Origin: Struthio camelus
Taxonomy: Eukaryota > Chordata > Aves > Struthioniformes > Struthionidae
DNA: 64,000 nt
Assembly: GCF_040807025.1 (NCBI RefSeq)
Contig: NC_090943.1
Coordinates: forward strand, 21,481,213-21,545,212
Reading direction: 5' to 3'
Below are positions 25,565 to 39,099 of this stretch, one piece after another; position 1 is the stretch's first letter, and each line of letters opens with the position of its first letter. Position numbers and translations under genes: made by a program. The notes under the pieces are model-generated. The model was not told where the DNA came from. It did not search any database and worked only from the letters and a program-made list of their open reading frames with translations.

Positions 25565-28500
25565 CTAAGAGATGAAATATTATATCAGAATAAAAATATT
25601 TTGTAAAAAGTCAGCTAGCAGTAGAACATAACATGACAAGGAATAGCAGCACTGTGTACCGCAAAGAAACGTTGCAGCTGATGGACAATTAAAATAACTG
25701 CACATTTCACAACATAGTAAAACGTAGGAATTAATGGAAAACACCTTTAACATGTATAACCGACTAAAATAGATCACTGTTTTTAACGTGAAGATTTTAT
25801 CAGCACCATTACGATGGTTCACGCTAACATTTGGTCGAGGCATTTAAGTCCTACATATATTTCTAAAAATCCTGAAATTATTTTGAGTGCAATTTTATAT
25901 TAAGGCCGTTCTGCAGGCAAAGTATGTCAGATTCCGATAAGTGAACAAACCAAATCAAAACACTTATTTGTAAGTAAAAGAGAAATTCGGAGACACATGT
26001 TTAAAAAGTAGCAGTGTAAATCTGAAGTTTTAATATCTTGGTTGTCTCTACCCCCAATCCCTCTTCCCAGTCTTCCACAGTTTGGTCACTTTCAAGCATT
26101 ACAATACCTCTATTGTTCAGTTACACATTTAAATCGCTAAGCAAAGATCAACGTTTGTTTCAGTACGTTTCTTACATGTCATTAACACCACCGAAGAGCC
26201 TTGAGTTCATATACTATTCTTACTCACCATATGTATTTAAATCATTGATCTATTGTGCTTAACAATTTCCCTACACCACGGGAAATGACTGTTTCAGAAA
26301 ACTGATTAATTTCCTTCCAAATAAATATTACAGAAAACAGATAAAATATTTATGCAGGTAGAGAGAACTATTTCCATGCAACTAAAATCAATTGCCACAC
26401 AACTTTATTTGAGAAGGTAAGATGACTACATTCAGACAATGTTTTATACAAGATTCTCTCCTACCCTCCCAATCCTGGATATTTTGCTGAGAACAGTTTA
26501 TAAACTTTCATTTTGATTGACAGTTAAAAAAATATATATATAGTCACAACTGGAGCCAAACAACGATGATAGAAAGAAGTACCTGTAATTGCTCCATCGT
26601 GCAACTAAAGCTAACATCTGGGTGTGATCCTGAATCATTGCTCTGAAGGAAAAAAAAAATACCTGTTTTATTAAAAAATGTCAAGAGATTGCATTTTTTT
26701 TCCTTTGAGGGTACTGGGAAAAGTAGACAGACAGTACCTCTACATTTAAGGTCACCAAATAGGACGGTTGGTAAGTTTTATGAAGTTGATTCGCCTAATT
26801 TAAAAACAAAGAATATATAAAGAGTCAGGTTTCAGAACTAAAACAGACTAAGGAAACACACCGATGTGTTAAGATTACCTTGATCTGATATTCCAAGCGC
26901 CAAGACACATCAGTTATGTGGAGGGGAGATCTGCCTATGCTGAAAGACACAACAGTTACATGTACCCTACACTTAAAAAAAAAATCAGTTTTCTAAAGCT
27001 GTCCATCAATAAAGTTGAGAACCTTTTTCTGATATTTATAATGTTTAATGAAAAGTTCAAAAGGTTACTTAAGAACAGACTACTGAAAGGGGAAAAGAAC
27101 ATTTCAACAGTTGTTTTCTGTTAAAAATTTAAAGAAAAAAAATTTGTGAGCAATGTTTCATACTTTAATCACTTAAAGTACCGATGTATGTTTCTCAGGA
27201 CACTTTTAAAGTAGCTGTAACTCAAATTATCTGTGCTGACTGACTGACCTACCTTCCTAATATGATTTCCAGTGTATCCTTGTTTTTCTGAAAAAAAAAA
27301 AAAAGAAAAAAAGAAAAGAAGCACATATCTGCTAGATTCAAATAAATTGTTACCAGAGGAAAACAAAGTATGGTAAAATTGGTTTAAAAACCTGATATTC
27401 AGTGCAAAATTCTTCTATTCTTTCTCTGTCCAATTTACAGTCTTCTAGACATGTGCTAGAGAAAAAAAAGACGTTACGAGTTTTTTGTTAACATTAAGTC
27501 AGTGGTATAGTTTATAGTAAGCAACAGCCACTAGAGAAATGAGGTAGCTTCACAGTGTTAGTACCTTATAGCAGATTTGTCGGCTTTCTGTTTTCCTGCC
27601 TCCAGTATACACGTTGCAGCTGCTGCATGGCAATGTTTTAATACCGTAGGGTCAATATCTTTCAGGTCTGGATCGTCTAAAATAAATGAATCACTGATGA
27701 CACACTTATTTGCGAAGTCCCGGTACATGCCACTAAGGGCTTCTTCTCGCCCTTTGAACGGTATCTTTTCTACCAGAACTTCAAAGTGACACACATCTGA
27801 GGTTTGAGAGCGAGAGCACGGAGCGTTTAGGCAAGGTGTCGGGGCGGGGGGGGAGAAAGGAGAAAGGAAGGGGTTACATATATCGCGAAAACCGTGCCAG
27901 AACGGTTGGATTCCTCGGCACACGCCTAAGTGCATCTGCGTCTCCTTCCCACTAAAAAAACAACCAAAAAAAGGCACCGCGAGGAAACCTCGCTTTCCCC
28001 TCCGGGACCGTGCGCGCCGCGCAGCCCCGCCGCCGCCCGCGCTGCCCCCGCCGCCCCCCGGCCCGGCCCGGCCCGGCCCGGCCGCCGCCGCGCACCGGCT
28101 CCGCGGGCGCAGGCGGCGGGTCGGTAACACGGCGGCGGAGCCCGCGCAGCGCCGGGCAGCGCAACCAGCGCGCAGCAGCCGGCGGCGCCGGGCGCGGAGC
28201 AGCGAGCCGCTGCCCCGGCGCGCACCCCGCTTTTAACTGCTTCAAACTTCAGCTGATTCCGCACAGGCGCACTAGCGGTGACACCCGCCCGGCGGCACCC
28301 CGGAGCCGGCCGCGGCCGCAGCGCCGTCCCACCCCCGCTGCCCCGCGCTGGCAGGCGGTACCTGCGCGCACGTGCGCGCGGGCACGCACATAAACACCGG
28401 CGTGCGCGCGGGGCTGCGCGGCCGTGCAGGCAGGAGGCGCAGACCCGCCGCGCAGCAGCATTCACCCGGCTCAGGGCACCGCGGCCGGCCGCGCAGCGCC

Positions 28501-28729
28501 GCAGCCGGCGCGCAGGTGGCTCCGCGGGCGCTCCGCGGGCGGCCGCCGCCGGGCGGGGCGGCGCGGGCGGGGCGGGGCGGCCGCGCTTACCCAGGCCGGC
28601 GGGGGCCGCGGCGGGGCCGAGGAGGCTGCGGAAGGCGGCGCGGAGCAGCGCGGCGTAGGCGCGGCGGGGGACGCGGCGCGGGTCGCCCAGGAGCCGCCAG
28701 CCGCCCTGCGCGTACGGCGACAGCTCCAT
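25505..28729 (-). CDS. COMMD3: COMMD3, complete CDS
   Basis: COMMD3 is one of ten COMM-domain proteins in the Commander/CCC complex, which recycles endosomal membrane cargo and has been linked to NF-kB control. Eight exons join in phase: 28591-28729, 27565-27676, 27392-27455, 27253-27287, 26879-26939, 26738-26794, 26583-26642 and 25505-25564. They give 195 codons plus stop, matching the human length. The N-terminal helical domain includes LKHCHAAAATCILEAGK. The C-terminal COMM domain (about 117-195) has DVSWRLEYQIK, the conserved Trp region, and ends KSLERATQM. Exon 1 is GC-rich and Arg/Ala-rich (about residues 18-45) and diverges from mammals. The donor after exon 3 is weak (CAG|GTTTTT). BMI1 follows about 2 kb downstream on the same strand. 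A COMMD3-BMI1 read-through transcript is known in humans. Confidence 0.97.
26583..26642 (-). CDS. COMMD3: COMMD3 exon 7
   Basis: 60 nt, 20 codons, between TCCTTCAG and GTACTT. It encodes SNDSGSHPDVSFSCTMEQLQ. Confidence 0.96.
26738..26794 (-). CDS. COMMD3: COMMD3 exon 6
   Basis: 57 nt, 19 codons, between AAATTAG and GTACTG. It encodes ANQLHKTYQPSYLVTLNVE. Confidence 0.96.
26879..26939 (-). CDS. COMMD3: COMMD3 exon 5
   Basis: 61 nt between CTTTCAG and GTAATC. It encodes IGRSPLHITDVSWRLEYQIK at the start of the COMM domain. Confidence 0.96.
27253..27287 (-). CDS. COMMD3: COMMD3 exon 4
   Basis: A short 35-nt exon between a T-rich CAG acceptor and GTAGGT. It encodes KNKDTLEIILG. Confidence 0.93.
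27392..27455 (-). CDS. COMMD3: COMMD3 exon 3
   Basis: 64 nt after TTTCTCTAG. It encodes TCLEDCKLDRERIEEFCTEY plus Q. The donor is CAG|GTTTTT, which is weak beyond the GT, but it is the only one that keeps phase and family alignment. Confidence 0.94.
27565..27676 (-). CDS. COMMD3: COMMD3 exon 2
   Basis: 112 nt between ATTTTAG and GTACTA. It encodes DDPDLKDIDPTVLKHCH through QKADKSAI. Confidence 0.96.
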
Positions 28730-29430
28730 TGTGAGCGCCGTGACCTTCGACACGGCCACGTGACGCGCGCGCAGCTGATCGCCGCGCGAGGCGGGGCCGC
28801 CGCCGCCGCCGCGGGCGGGAGGGAGGGAGGGAGGCGCCGCCGCCGCCGCCGCCGGTGGGCACGGCCGCGGCGGGGCTCCGGGGCCGCCCCGGCTCCGCAG
28901 CGGCTCCGGGTCTCCGTCGCCGCGGTAGGAGCCGAGCCGTTTCCTCTCTGCGCTGGCGAGGCGGGCGGCCAGGCCCCCGGAGCCGGCAGCGCCCTGGCTG
29001 CCCGCCCGCTCGTCCCCCCCCCCCCCGCGGGGTCCCGGCCCCGGTCCCGGCCCCGGCGGCTCTGCCGGACCCGGCGGCGGCGGAGCGCTGCTCCCGCGCG
29101 CGCGTGGCCGCCGCTGTGGCCTGCGCGTGAGCATAACGCCAAAATCGTGCCGCTTCCCCCCCCCCCCGGGAAGTGGGAGGGGGTCGTGTCGGCCGCCCGC
29201 GGCCCCCCGCCCCCCACGCGCGGGGCTGCGGGCGGCGGTGCCGCTCGGCCGCCGAGGGCGCGGAAGGTGCCGCGGCGCTGCGGAAACTCGCGGCGTGGGC
29301 TGCGCGGCGCGGCGCGGCCGGCCGCGCGCCGCCCTGGCCTCGGGCGCCTCTCCCCGTCCGCGAACCACGCGCGGGCGGGGGGAGTTTGCGTGGGGTTGGA
29401 GGAGCGTTGCTTCCAGGTGATCGCACATCG
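28000..29430. promoter_or_regulatory. COMMD3 CpG-island promoter
   Basis: CpG-dense DNA surrounds COMMD3 exon 1 and extends 700 bp upstream. A GTCACGTGGC E-box on the minus strand (28756-28765) lies about 30 bp upstream of the ATG. Such CACGTG sites bind USF or MiT/TFE factors. No TATA box is seen. Confidence 0.7.
28591..28729 (-). CDS. COMMD3: COMMD3 exon 1
   Basis: ATG at 28729-28727. 46 codons plus one base begin MELSPYAQGGWRLLGDPR. Donor CCTGG|GTAAGC. Confidence 0.95.
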
Positions 29431-29449
29431 GCGCCCGTGCGTGGTTTCC

Positions 29450-32400
29450 CTGCGCTTGTTGAGGTTTGTCGTGGAGCAGCCTTCACGTGCCTGTGCAAAA
29501 GCAAACTGTGCCTGTGCTGCTGAAGCCTTTCCCATCGGTCCTCTTTTTTCGAAGCCAGAGACGATGCTTGTTTCTGACTTTACTGCAATAAGGGCCAAAT
29601 CCTTCATAAAGTTAAGAGAAGGATTTATTACAACGTATTCCTTTAAGACATCACTGCTTTATTTCTCAGTAAATCTCAGCAGTGCTTATGTTTCTTGTTC
29701 ACAAGACGTGAAGCTTTTTGACTAAAGCAAGAGTCTACAAAATAAAGCTTTAAGTTTCTGAAGTAGTAGACCTACAGTTTAGCAACTTAGCCATGAATAA
29801 AATTGCATCTGCTTCCCAGTAAGTTATTTTGTTTTAGATATGTCTACCATTAGATATGTGTATCGAATGGTACTTTGTTTAATTTTTTCCCGTAGCTATG
29901 ACTAGCTGACATGGGAGCATAGAATCAAGATAATTCTTTAACTAAGACTCCTGTATCGTTTTGGTAAAGGTAAAGCATTTGGTAAAGGCATGGCACATTC
30001 TGGCATATATAAATATTGGTGTGGACTGAGAGATAATGTAGTCTTTACTAAAGTTTTAGTAAAGACATAAGAGATTTTCTGAAGATTTTCTCTGTGTTAA
30101 GTTATCAGATTTCTGATGTGAGGCATTATTCAGTTAATATTTATTTATGTATTTAAATACTGTCATAATCCCCCAAACATTTTTAATTTAATATTTTACA
30201 AGTAAAGAATGAAATGACGTGGATCAACTATGGATCAAATTCGGTGACTGATCTAATAACCTTTAGGTAAAGGCCTTATGATACTACGTGAACTGTGATG
30301 TGTAAAACCTTTGAATAAAAACAACTTGAAGTGTACAAAATGTTTCAGATATCATACTTTCCTTTGTGCCTTGCTATTCTGAATGAACAACGGCATTAAT
30401 GTGTAATTTAGCCTTCTTCACTGAACAAACTTTTCTGCAGAACACTTCTTAAAGGGCAACTCAATATTGAAATCTGCTCAGCTTATAAAGTAGTAAAAGC
30501 TATAGGCCCCTGCCAGTTTTTGTAATTTTAATATCACATTTATATGTGATATATTATAGTTAAAAAGATGTCCCTTTTTTCTATAAAAAGATATGTATCA
30601 GAAAAAAGTTAAATATATATTTCAGAAAACACAAGACAGTACAAAAAACAACTGACTTTGGAATTGTATTTCCAAATATTTAAAATAATAGAAAAACAGA
30701 GAAGAGCATTTTCTCTCTTTATTTTTAATGTTATTTGTCTTAAATAGTATAGGTAATAAGAATAGGTCAGATAGTCCATAGTCATTTAATTAAAAAATAG
30801 TGACTGTAGTCTCCTGCTTTGACCACCTCCTGACCTATGCTGCAATCCCTTTGTAGGTTGATGACAGTTGCTATCAGAGGACTGGACTCCTTACTAGAAA
30901 AGAGCTTTGAATTTACAATTTTCATTTCATCTGACCTATTCAAGGTAATTGACTGGTAGCGGATTTAATTGAAAAACTGTTAGGAATTTTGCATTGGTAT
31001 TTATATTCATACTTCTGACTAATTATAAACAGTCATCTAAGAGCTCAGTCCTGCTGTTGAAGCTAGTTAAAATTTTGTCCCAGTAGGAATGATAAGATCA
31101 GGTTTTATCAATAGCTGCATTTTTTATTTTTCTCTTTTTCTGATATTAAAATTGTTTCAGGTAAGATAAACTATCTACATGGCAGTTATATGAGTATTCT
31201 TCAGTGCATGAGTACTGAAGTACATGACGCAGTACATGAGTAATCAGGTCATTCTGACTTGGGAGTTTCCTGGCGCTCTGGGTTGTCTGGTTACTCTGTT
31301 GTAAAAACAGGAATTTGTATGCTTAGGTCTCAATCATACGCCAACTGAAGTAAAAAAGAAAATTACATTGACTGCAGGATCAGGCCCTTACTCCTGATAC
31401 ACTGTATATGTACACTATTAGGCCTCATGATACGATGAAGAAAGAACACTTGGATTTTTTCTGTATATTCTGAAGTAATACTCCTGGTCTGATACTTTGG
31501 CATAAAAATTAATAGCACTGAATTGGTGAACTCTGAGCTTCAGCGCTATGGGCAACCAAATTCCTAGTAATTTTAATTTTCCAGAAATGAGAAGGGTATT
31601 ACAACAGAAAGGTGGGTAGACAAAACAAAAAAAAAATTTTATATAGTTGTAAAATATAGACATTATGCATAAGAACAGACAGCATGAAATGGAGGAAGAG
31701 GAGAAAAACATAAAATGGAGGAGAGGATAAAACTGAGCTGGAGAATTACAAATGTAAAGAGACCACAGCTGCAGAAAAGACTAGTTATTTCAAGAAGGTT
31801 AGAAATGTACAGATACAGCATAATGACATGTTGCAGAAGTTTATTCTTTAACGTTCCCTGCCCATTTATAGCATTTTGAAATCTGTAAGTTTAAATCTAC
31901 CTTAAAGGCAAAACAACTACTGAAGATTCATTGCAAGGTTACATGGCTTTTTTAAGTCCTTTGGTAATTTTCATCACAACATTTATATATTCAGTTCCCC
32001 CACTGGGCCTATCAGCCTGGCTTTTCTTTTCTTTTTTTTTTCTCTCTCTTTTTTTTCCCCAAATAGGGGGTGAGATTGGTTCCCAAATTGTCCAATTGGT
32101 GTTAGCTTTGTTTTGCTGCTTGGGCATAGCACTTATACCCCTTTCATTATAATTTCTAAGAGGAAGCTAAACTGTATATTGAAGAAAGAAAGTACAAAAG
32201 AAATGCATTAACATTTGAATATTAATTAATCAGTGAAATTAACTACTGCAGTCCACTCAGACTAGTATTTTTTAACACCATATGCTTTGCTGGTCAAAAC
32301 AAAATAATGCAACATTTCAAAATGAAGGGACGAATCACTTAGCATGCGCGGAGCACGAATTCATAAAATTTAAGAGTTCAAATAACTGTTTTGAAACGCC

Positions 32401-35400
32401 TCAGAATAGCATTTTGCCTTCTGTGTATTGCTGTCCACTAGGTTAGCAGATAATAACCTAAGACAAGATTTCTAGCATTGATTTTATGCAAAATAATTAT
32501 TGACTTCAATAAGAGTTTCATCCACAGGTTAGTGGAATGCTCGTGGAGTCTTTCTTTTAAGTAAATAGTGAGCCTTCTGTATTATAAAGTGTGTTTTACT
32601 GAAGAAAATATTTGAAATAGGTAAGAATAGTAAAGAGTAAGAAATTATTTGCAACAAAATTCATTTCTTGATTCCTATCTGAAGAAAAACCTTGATACTC
32701 ATGCATCAGTAACTGACATCAAAGAAAAGGAATACACGCACCCCAAAAGGCCGAGGAAAATTTCTCTCTAATCTCTAGCACAAAAATGAAACATAGCAAA
32801 CAAAATACTGCCTTGAACCAAGCCATGCATGGGTTAGTAATTTGGTACGAATCTTGTAGACACCCTTCGTATCTGGTGAAAGTGCAGTACCTGTCACATG
32901 TTAAAAGAAAATTCATACTTCCAGATTTTTTTTTGTAAGTATAATTCCAATAAATACATTGTTTGGCTTTGGATAAGCTTTATTTCAATAAACATACTTC
33001 CTTTACTCGCAAATAATACTGGTTAACAGTTCTGCAGATTAACATTTTAATTAAATGAGAAAGCAGTTGATTTATTTCATTAACATAAAAACTATGGTAG
33101 CCGCATATACTTTTGATCAGGGATTTAACATTTTTATTCCAAGTTTAACCTGAAAACATATTTGCTGGCTAGGTAGTACTTTTGGAATTAAGTTATATTA
33201 ATTTAAAAAACAGCTGGAAGGTCTTATCTATTAACATTTTGATTAGCTTCGTTTTGACTTGTTTGTATCTTCTCTTTGTCAAAACTTAAAATCGTTCGGT
33301 CTTCCCTTCATACATAAAAACAGGCATATATTCTTAGCTATAAGAAAAGCTTTTAAAAGAAGCTTACAGTTTTCACATTTAAATCATACTTATAAGCTAT
33401 TAATGTTTCAGTCTTTATTTAAGTGCTTTAGGAATAGAGGTAACCAGAGAAGAACTTATAGTTCCTCTGACTTGTAACAATACAAGAAAATCTTATATTC
33501 CTTAAAAGTTCAATTTTTCCTTCATTTTATAAAAAAGAAAATCAGATCATTTAAAACCAAAACTGTCTAAAAATGTATTTGCATTTATATCTTATGTGCC
33601 AAATAAAATCCTACCTAGAATTTGTAGACCTCTATGGTTGCAAAAAAATTAGTAATAAATAGGTATGTAAGCAAGCTTTGTTACGATGTGCTACATAGTA
33701 CATCCTCTCAGATAGTTTTGTCTTTCTGTGAGTTTTAAAACATTTTAAATCCTACAAATTAACTGAAACTGCTGTATTTACTACATTTTCAATCATTTTA
33801 TTTTGGTCTCTGCTAGGGAAATAAAACTATGTAGTTCATAATATATTTGCTCTTTCTTAAGATAAAGCTCTAGTGTCTTTGACTAGATTTATGGAGAATT
33901 ATAAATGAGGCCTACATAAAAGATGCACACCTTGAATGGTGAATGGCGAAATACAAAAAGATTCCCGCTGCTTGAGCAGAACTACTCAGGTACTTCTGTG
34001 TCTAGTCCTGCGTCACAGATGAATATAGTTTGTCATACTCACAAAACCAAGGCTAGGAAATGCTTTTTTTCGTGAGATTACATTTGTATTCTCTCCTTGT
34101 AGGCAACGTTTATTTGCAGTAGATTTTAGATTAATATTTATGCTACCTTTCAGATCAGCTGATGTAATTTACGGATATTTCAAAGTTGTACGTACAGTTC
34201 ATGCTATTCAGGCAGCACTCAGATGCAAACGTTGCACACGGTACTCAAAGTTCCTTTACATTTAGCCTTACTTTGTAGATTTATTGCAAAACGTCTAATC
34301 TCTATGGGCTTTTAAAGCGTAAGCCAAACACATTTGAAGCTTGACAGTGTTTTAGGCAAGACTTTTTTGCATGTTTGTATGCTTAGTGCAAAGATTGTAG
34401 TCTCACTACCGGAAGCTTGTATGGAGGATATTATGCTCTATTGTCGAGAAGCATTCACGGTTTGTCACGTTAGTGCTGGAGATGTGTATAGAAGAGTAAT
34501 TATTGTAAGCTGACATCCAGCAAATGTAAGTAAAAATAGATAAACCTCAAAGGAAAATTAGCCCGAATGTTTTAGGTACTATTTGTGTCCAGATGTTTAA
34601 TGTTAGGACACTAAAATGTTGTTTAGCATGGGACCCAGCTGGTAAAATAATGTTGTGTTTATATAAGAAACAGAAATGTGCTTTTCTTAGCCCTGCATTT
34701 AGTTAGTTCCTTATCAAAATAGATAAATACAAAAATATAAATAGAATGAATTATCAGTAATCCAGTATTTAAAGAGATGAATGGTATAATACTTTTAATT
34801 CTATTTGTATGGTTCAGCAGTATCAGGCAGAAAAAGTATTTAAATCTAATAAGAAAATGCACAGCTTTCTAAAAAAGATGTAACAACTTACAGCAAGAGA
34901 GAGCACTGAGTGTTTTTTTCCCCAGAATTAGTCCTGCTGTTTTATGAAGATGTTTGATTCTGATACAGTAGCAGGGCTTGCATGTCAGAATGATAGATGC
35001 CTTAAAAGGAACTTTGATAAATAAAATCCTGCACACCTTGGCAATCACAGTTGCTTTTTGGCAATAGTAAGGAATGGCTGACTAATATTTGGGAAATAGA
35101 GTTATATAAGATGGTTTATTGCATCTAAAGGTATTAGAGCTAGATTTGCAGCTCGTATAAATCAGCATATCTCCCTTCAAGTTTCTTATATTGCTTTGTA
35201 TCAGCAGAGAATCTGGCCCATATCCATTATCTAGAGGGAGTATCAACTACTACAAAGCATGCTTATCTAACCAGAAGCAAACGTAGTTTGTGTAGCTCAT
35301 TGATGTGTCTTGCAACACTTACGTTAACCTTTATAATATGATAAAAATCTGGCATGCTTATGTATGCTTACAAATTGTTTTAGTTTGATAATATCAACAA

Positions 35401-37850
35401 TTATAAATTAATATTTATCACTTTTTAAAACTGCTTATAATTACATTGATAAAAGCTTAACTTGATGAGGAAATAGTAATTTAGGACCTTTCTGTTCCTC
35501 TAATTAACTTTACTGGGAGGCGAATTAGGCCTGTTCTCTGAAACAGTTCTGTCTATCAAAGCAGTATGAAGTTATATTTAAAATGTCTGTTATATTTTTT
35601 GTGTTCTCTTTTAGAACATATTTCGTAGCTAGTGACCAACACATTCTACAGAGGCACTAAGTTTAAATGCCTGGCTTTTACAAACAAATCACTCAGAGGT
35701 AAGCTCAGATGCGAATTGTCCAAGTTAAAAGTCTTAGTTTTCAATATTTTCCTGCGAGGAACAGAATAACAAAGCAAACCCTGTTTCATTCTTTATTTGT
35801 TTACCTCAAGTAATGAAAGAGGAACGTCACTACCTATTAGAATGGCGAGCAGTAAACATTTGGTATATGTAGTATCTCAACTAGTGGGTCTAACGCGGCA
35901 ACCGATAGAGCAATCCGGCAACAGCGCTAACAGTAACTCACAGGCAAATCACAGCACTGAAATAAATGGAATTTTACGCATGCTGAGTAGTATGCACTGT
36001 TTATATAACGTCAAGTTTATCCCAGATTGTACAAGTAGTTTTGATATAAAAATACAGTTGTGATTTCTTGCCCGCTTTTTAATGGCAAATGACATGGTCA
36101 ATATTGCAAAACAAAGAGGAATGCTCTAGTGACCTTAAATTTATTATGTTGGTAACATTACTGAAAACTACAAGTGTCCATGTACTGTCTGTTTCATGCA
36201 AGATTTATTTGTTGTGAGAGAAAGCCATGATGGTTGGTTAGTGAATTAGGTCAATAAGCAGTAGGATAGTGATAGGGGAGATTCTATTGCTCTTGGGGAT
36301 TTAGGCTTCCTACCACGACATTTAAATCAATAGGAATCATCAGCTACCCTAATCTGCCTGTACCAAATAGCATTGGGCCTGAGGTGATGGAGAAAAATTG
36401 GAAGAGACCCTGGGAAATTGCTTTTTTTCCTGAGATAATTAATGAAATGTGGTCATGTAGCTACTTTAAGAAGTATTTTATCTACTTTTATTGTATGCAC
36501 CCTTTTATAAAAAGTACAATGTATTTTCAGAGGTAACATTCTAACACTAATTAGCATCACCACTTGTTACTGACACACTCACAGAACTCTTCAACTCTTG
36601 TTGAAATATTTTTTACAAATTTGCCAGTAACCTATCAAAATGTGTACTACAAAGAGACACGAGGCAATAGATTCCCATTACAGTATTAAAAAAAAAAAAA
36701 ATTGAGATCCTGGCTTGCAACTGCTAGAACTGTTTAGTATAAGACAATGTTGATATAGTAGAAATGCTAACAGAAAGTCACAGTTAAATTTACAAAGCTA
36801 TCCCGTATTTATAAAGGATCCTAAATTTTGGAGCTAAAGTGAACACTTTTTCCTCAGTAATAATTCAAAGCGCTGAGGATCCCAAAACAGAACTAAATGA
36901 GTGCATCAATGAGATGCAAGGACAAATCGACATTGTTTTCACATTCTATGTTTTCAATGAGTTCACAGGAATTTGAGAGGAATGTGTGCTGCCACAGTAC
37001 TACTAAGAAAGCTGAGAAACAATGTTCTTCTAAAAGTTTCTCTTCTTATTTTACTAGAACCAGTTAAATAGTATTTAACATTTGCCAATGTGCATGTGTT
37101 AAATCATAAGTAATATTTGTTATATACCTGATATAAGAGTTTTAAACAATATATTAGAAACAGTACATCATGGAAAAGATATCTTACTTCCTCTTATTGT
37201 ATGTTTATTATAAAGCATAAGTGAATCCGTTCTTTGTTTAAATGGTTATGTTATTTATTAAAAGGATCTTTTTAGGCAAAATACTTTATCTTAGACCGTG
37301 TTTCAAAATACATATCAGATACAGCCCTTGAATTCCACTGTATCCTCCCCTAACAGCATGTTAACCTCCGAGAGCTGCATAAGCTTGTAACAGATATTCA
37401 CTGACAAGTCATTCGGACTCTATCAGGCAGGAGTCCTGCTTGCAGCACCTATCTGTGATGTATATTTGTACAGTCAGGTGTTGTTGCTATTATACCATTT
37501 TTACAGAGATAAAGTTCCACTGAGGCCAATTAGGGACTACTAGAGTGAAGAGTAAGCAACAAATTTCAAAATTTGATCCATCATTTCTTGGCTGTCGATC
37601 CCTACACCCATCTGTTCACATGGCAAATGGCCCACTTGCAAGTTAGCTGGACCTTTCCCCTGAGAGATAAGTGACAGGCAAAAACAGTTTAGTTGACCTC
37701 CATAACAATGTGAATATAATTTCTTCTGCAGAAGAACCGGGAGAACTGTGCGCCATTTGTCTCCTTTCACCTCACTATATTTTTGACATGTACGTTGCTA
37801 CAAGTAGTTAAGTGAAGGAAGAAAGAAGACCAGGACCTTGCTGATATTGG
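29450..37850. other. AT-rich intergenic DNA upstream of COMMD3
   Basis: I read both strands and found no recognisable exon, RNA gene, or CR1 or LTR remnant. All ORFs are short and of random composition. Confidence 0.6.
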
Positions 37851-38389
37851 CTGTTGCCCAAAAGACAGGTTGTATTGGAACACGTGCTTTGAAAATCTGT
37901 GAAAGCCAGCTGAACGATGTCAAAATGTGTATAACATGAACCAACAGTTCACGGTCATTTTGTGTGAATTGCGTGTCGCAGCAGAAGAATTCGGAACGGA
38001 CACTCCACTGAAAGAATCTGCCTTAAAAACACAACCAGTTTAATGGGCATCCCCTTGGCTGGTCAACAACAGCGTGTGTGATGCCCTCACACAGGATGAA
38101 AGGCAGAGGAAAAAAATAAGGATTTCCTCCTGTTACGTTTATATCCTTCATTATCTTGAAATTTTCAAATCAGAGGAAAAAATCTGATAAGCTGTTCCTA
38201 AAATATGATATGCCAGTCATCTAGCCTAAATATAAGAGCAGCTCACTTGAAACTCCACAAGCTGTATTTTGGTGAGTGTTTAACTGCAAAGTGTACGCAG
38301 GTAAAAGAAAGAAGAATGCGTGATCCTTTTTATAGTACCGGTCAAACTAATGCCTGTGAGCCACACTTGTCCCTTGACCTTGTTAAATG

Positions 38390-38640
38390 TGGCCCACGTG
38401 TTGGAGGGAGTACAAGCAACTTTTCCGACACATTCCCTTCCCACATGTTTTTCCTGCAGTGTGCTACTGTAGATAGTTCTAAAACACATGGGAGTACAAG
38501 TGGCTTCCCCATGTGTATTTTAAACCTAACAGAGCTACAGCAGTCAAAAACACATGGGGGTTGAAAAGGAGCATCAGAGAAAAAATGCTTTTTCACTATT
38601 TGTGCTCATGTTCTTCATGTGTTCGGGGAACACATGGGAG
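38390..38640. repeat. Cluster of CACATGGG direct and inverted repeats
   Basis: At least six copies of a CACATG(GGAG) motif or its complement lie within 250 bp. Two form hairpins: arms at 38484-38492 and 38508-38516, and a 21-bp structure at 38616-38636 with 9-bp arms and a 3-base loop. Confidence 0.7.
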
Positions 38641-38830
38641 AGCAAGAACAGGAAAAAAAAAGACAAGGGAGAGCAAGAGAAGAAAGGAAGAGGAAGAAAG
38701 AAGCAGACAGAGAAACAAAGAAAAAGGAACAAAAGAGGATGGAAGGAGACATAGAGAAAAAATGGTAGAAGAGAAGGCATGGAGGGAAAGTATAGGAATT
38801 GACAGGGAAAAAATCATAGAGCGAATCATC
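38637..38830 (+). repeat. Purine-rich tract
   Basis: About 190 bp is nearly all A and G with short GAGAAAG-like units. It directly follows the CACATGGG cluster. Lys/Arg/Glu-rich ORFs here are artefacts of composition. Confidence 0.75.
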
Positions 38831-39099
38831 TCATTGCTAGAAAGGAAAAAATCAAACGCGCCTGTCTGTGCTTCTTATTTCAGCTTTTGAGATAGTTTAT
38901 GTGTTTAGTTTTAACAAATGTAGGAAGAGGCATGTTTTGCACATTCCCCGATGTCATCCCTCTTTCATTTTCTGTCTCCAGATACTGCATCTTTGTTTCG
39001 GCTTCTGCTTTCTGTCTCATTCTGTCTCCTGCTTCCCCCTCCCCTTTTTCTCTTCTCTGTCTCTCACAGGCAATGAATGAGATGTAGCATATCACTGTA

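Noticed and set aside
27926-29428. 500-codon minus-strand ORF over COMMD3 exon 1
   Set aside because: It contains the real COMMD3 exon 1 by chance read-through, but continues across splice sites into low-complexity sequence on both sides.
38513-38890. 125-codon Lys/Arg/Glu-rich ORF
   Set aside because: It is produced by the purine-rich tract, and the opposite strand gives an equally long Phe/Leu/Ser ORF.
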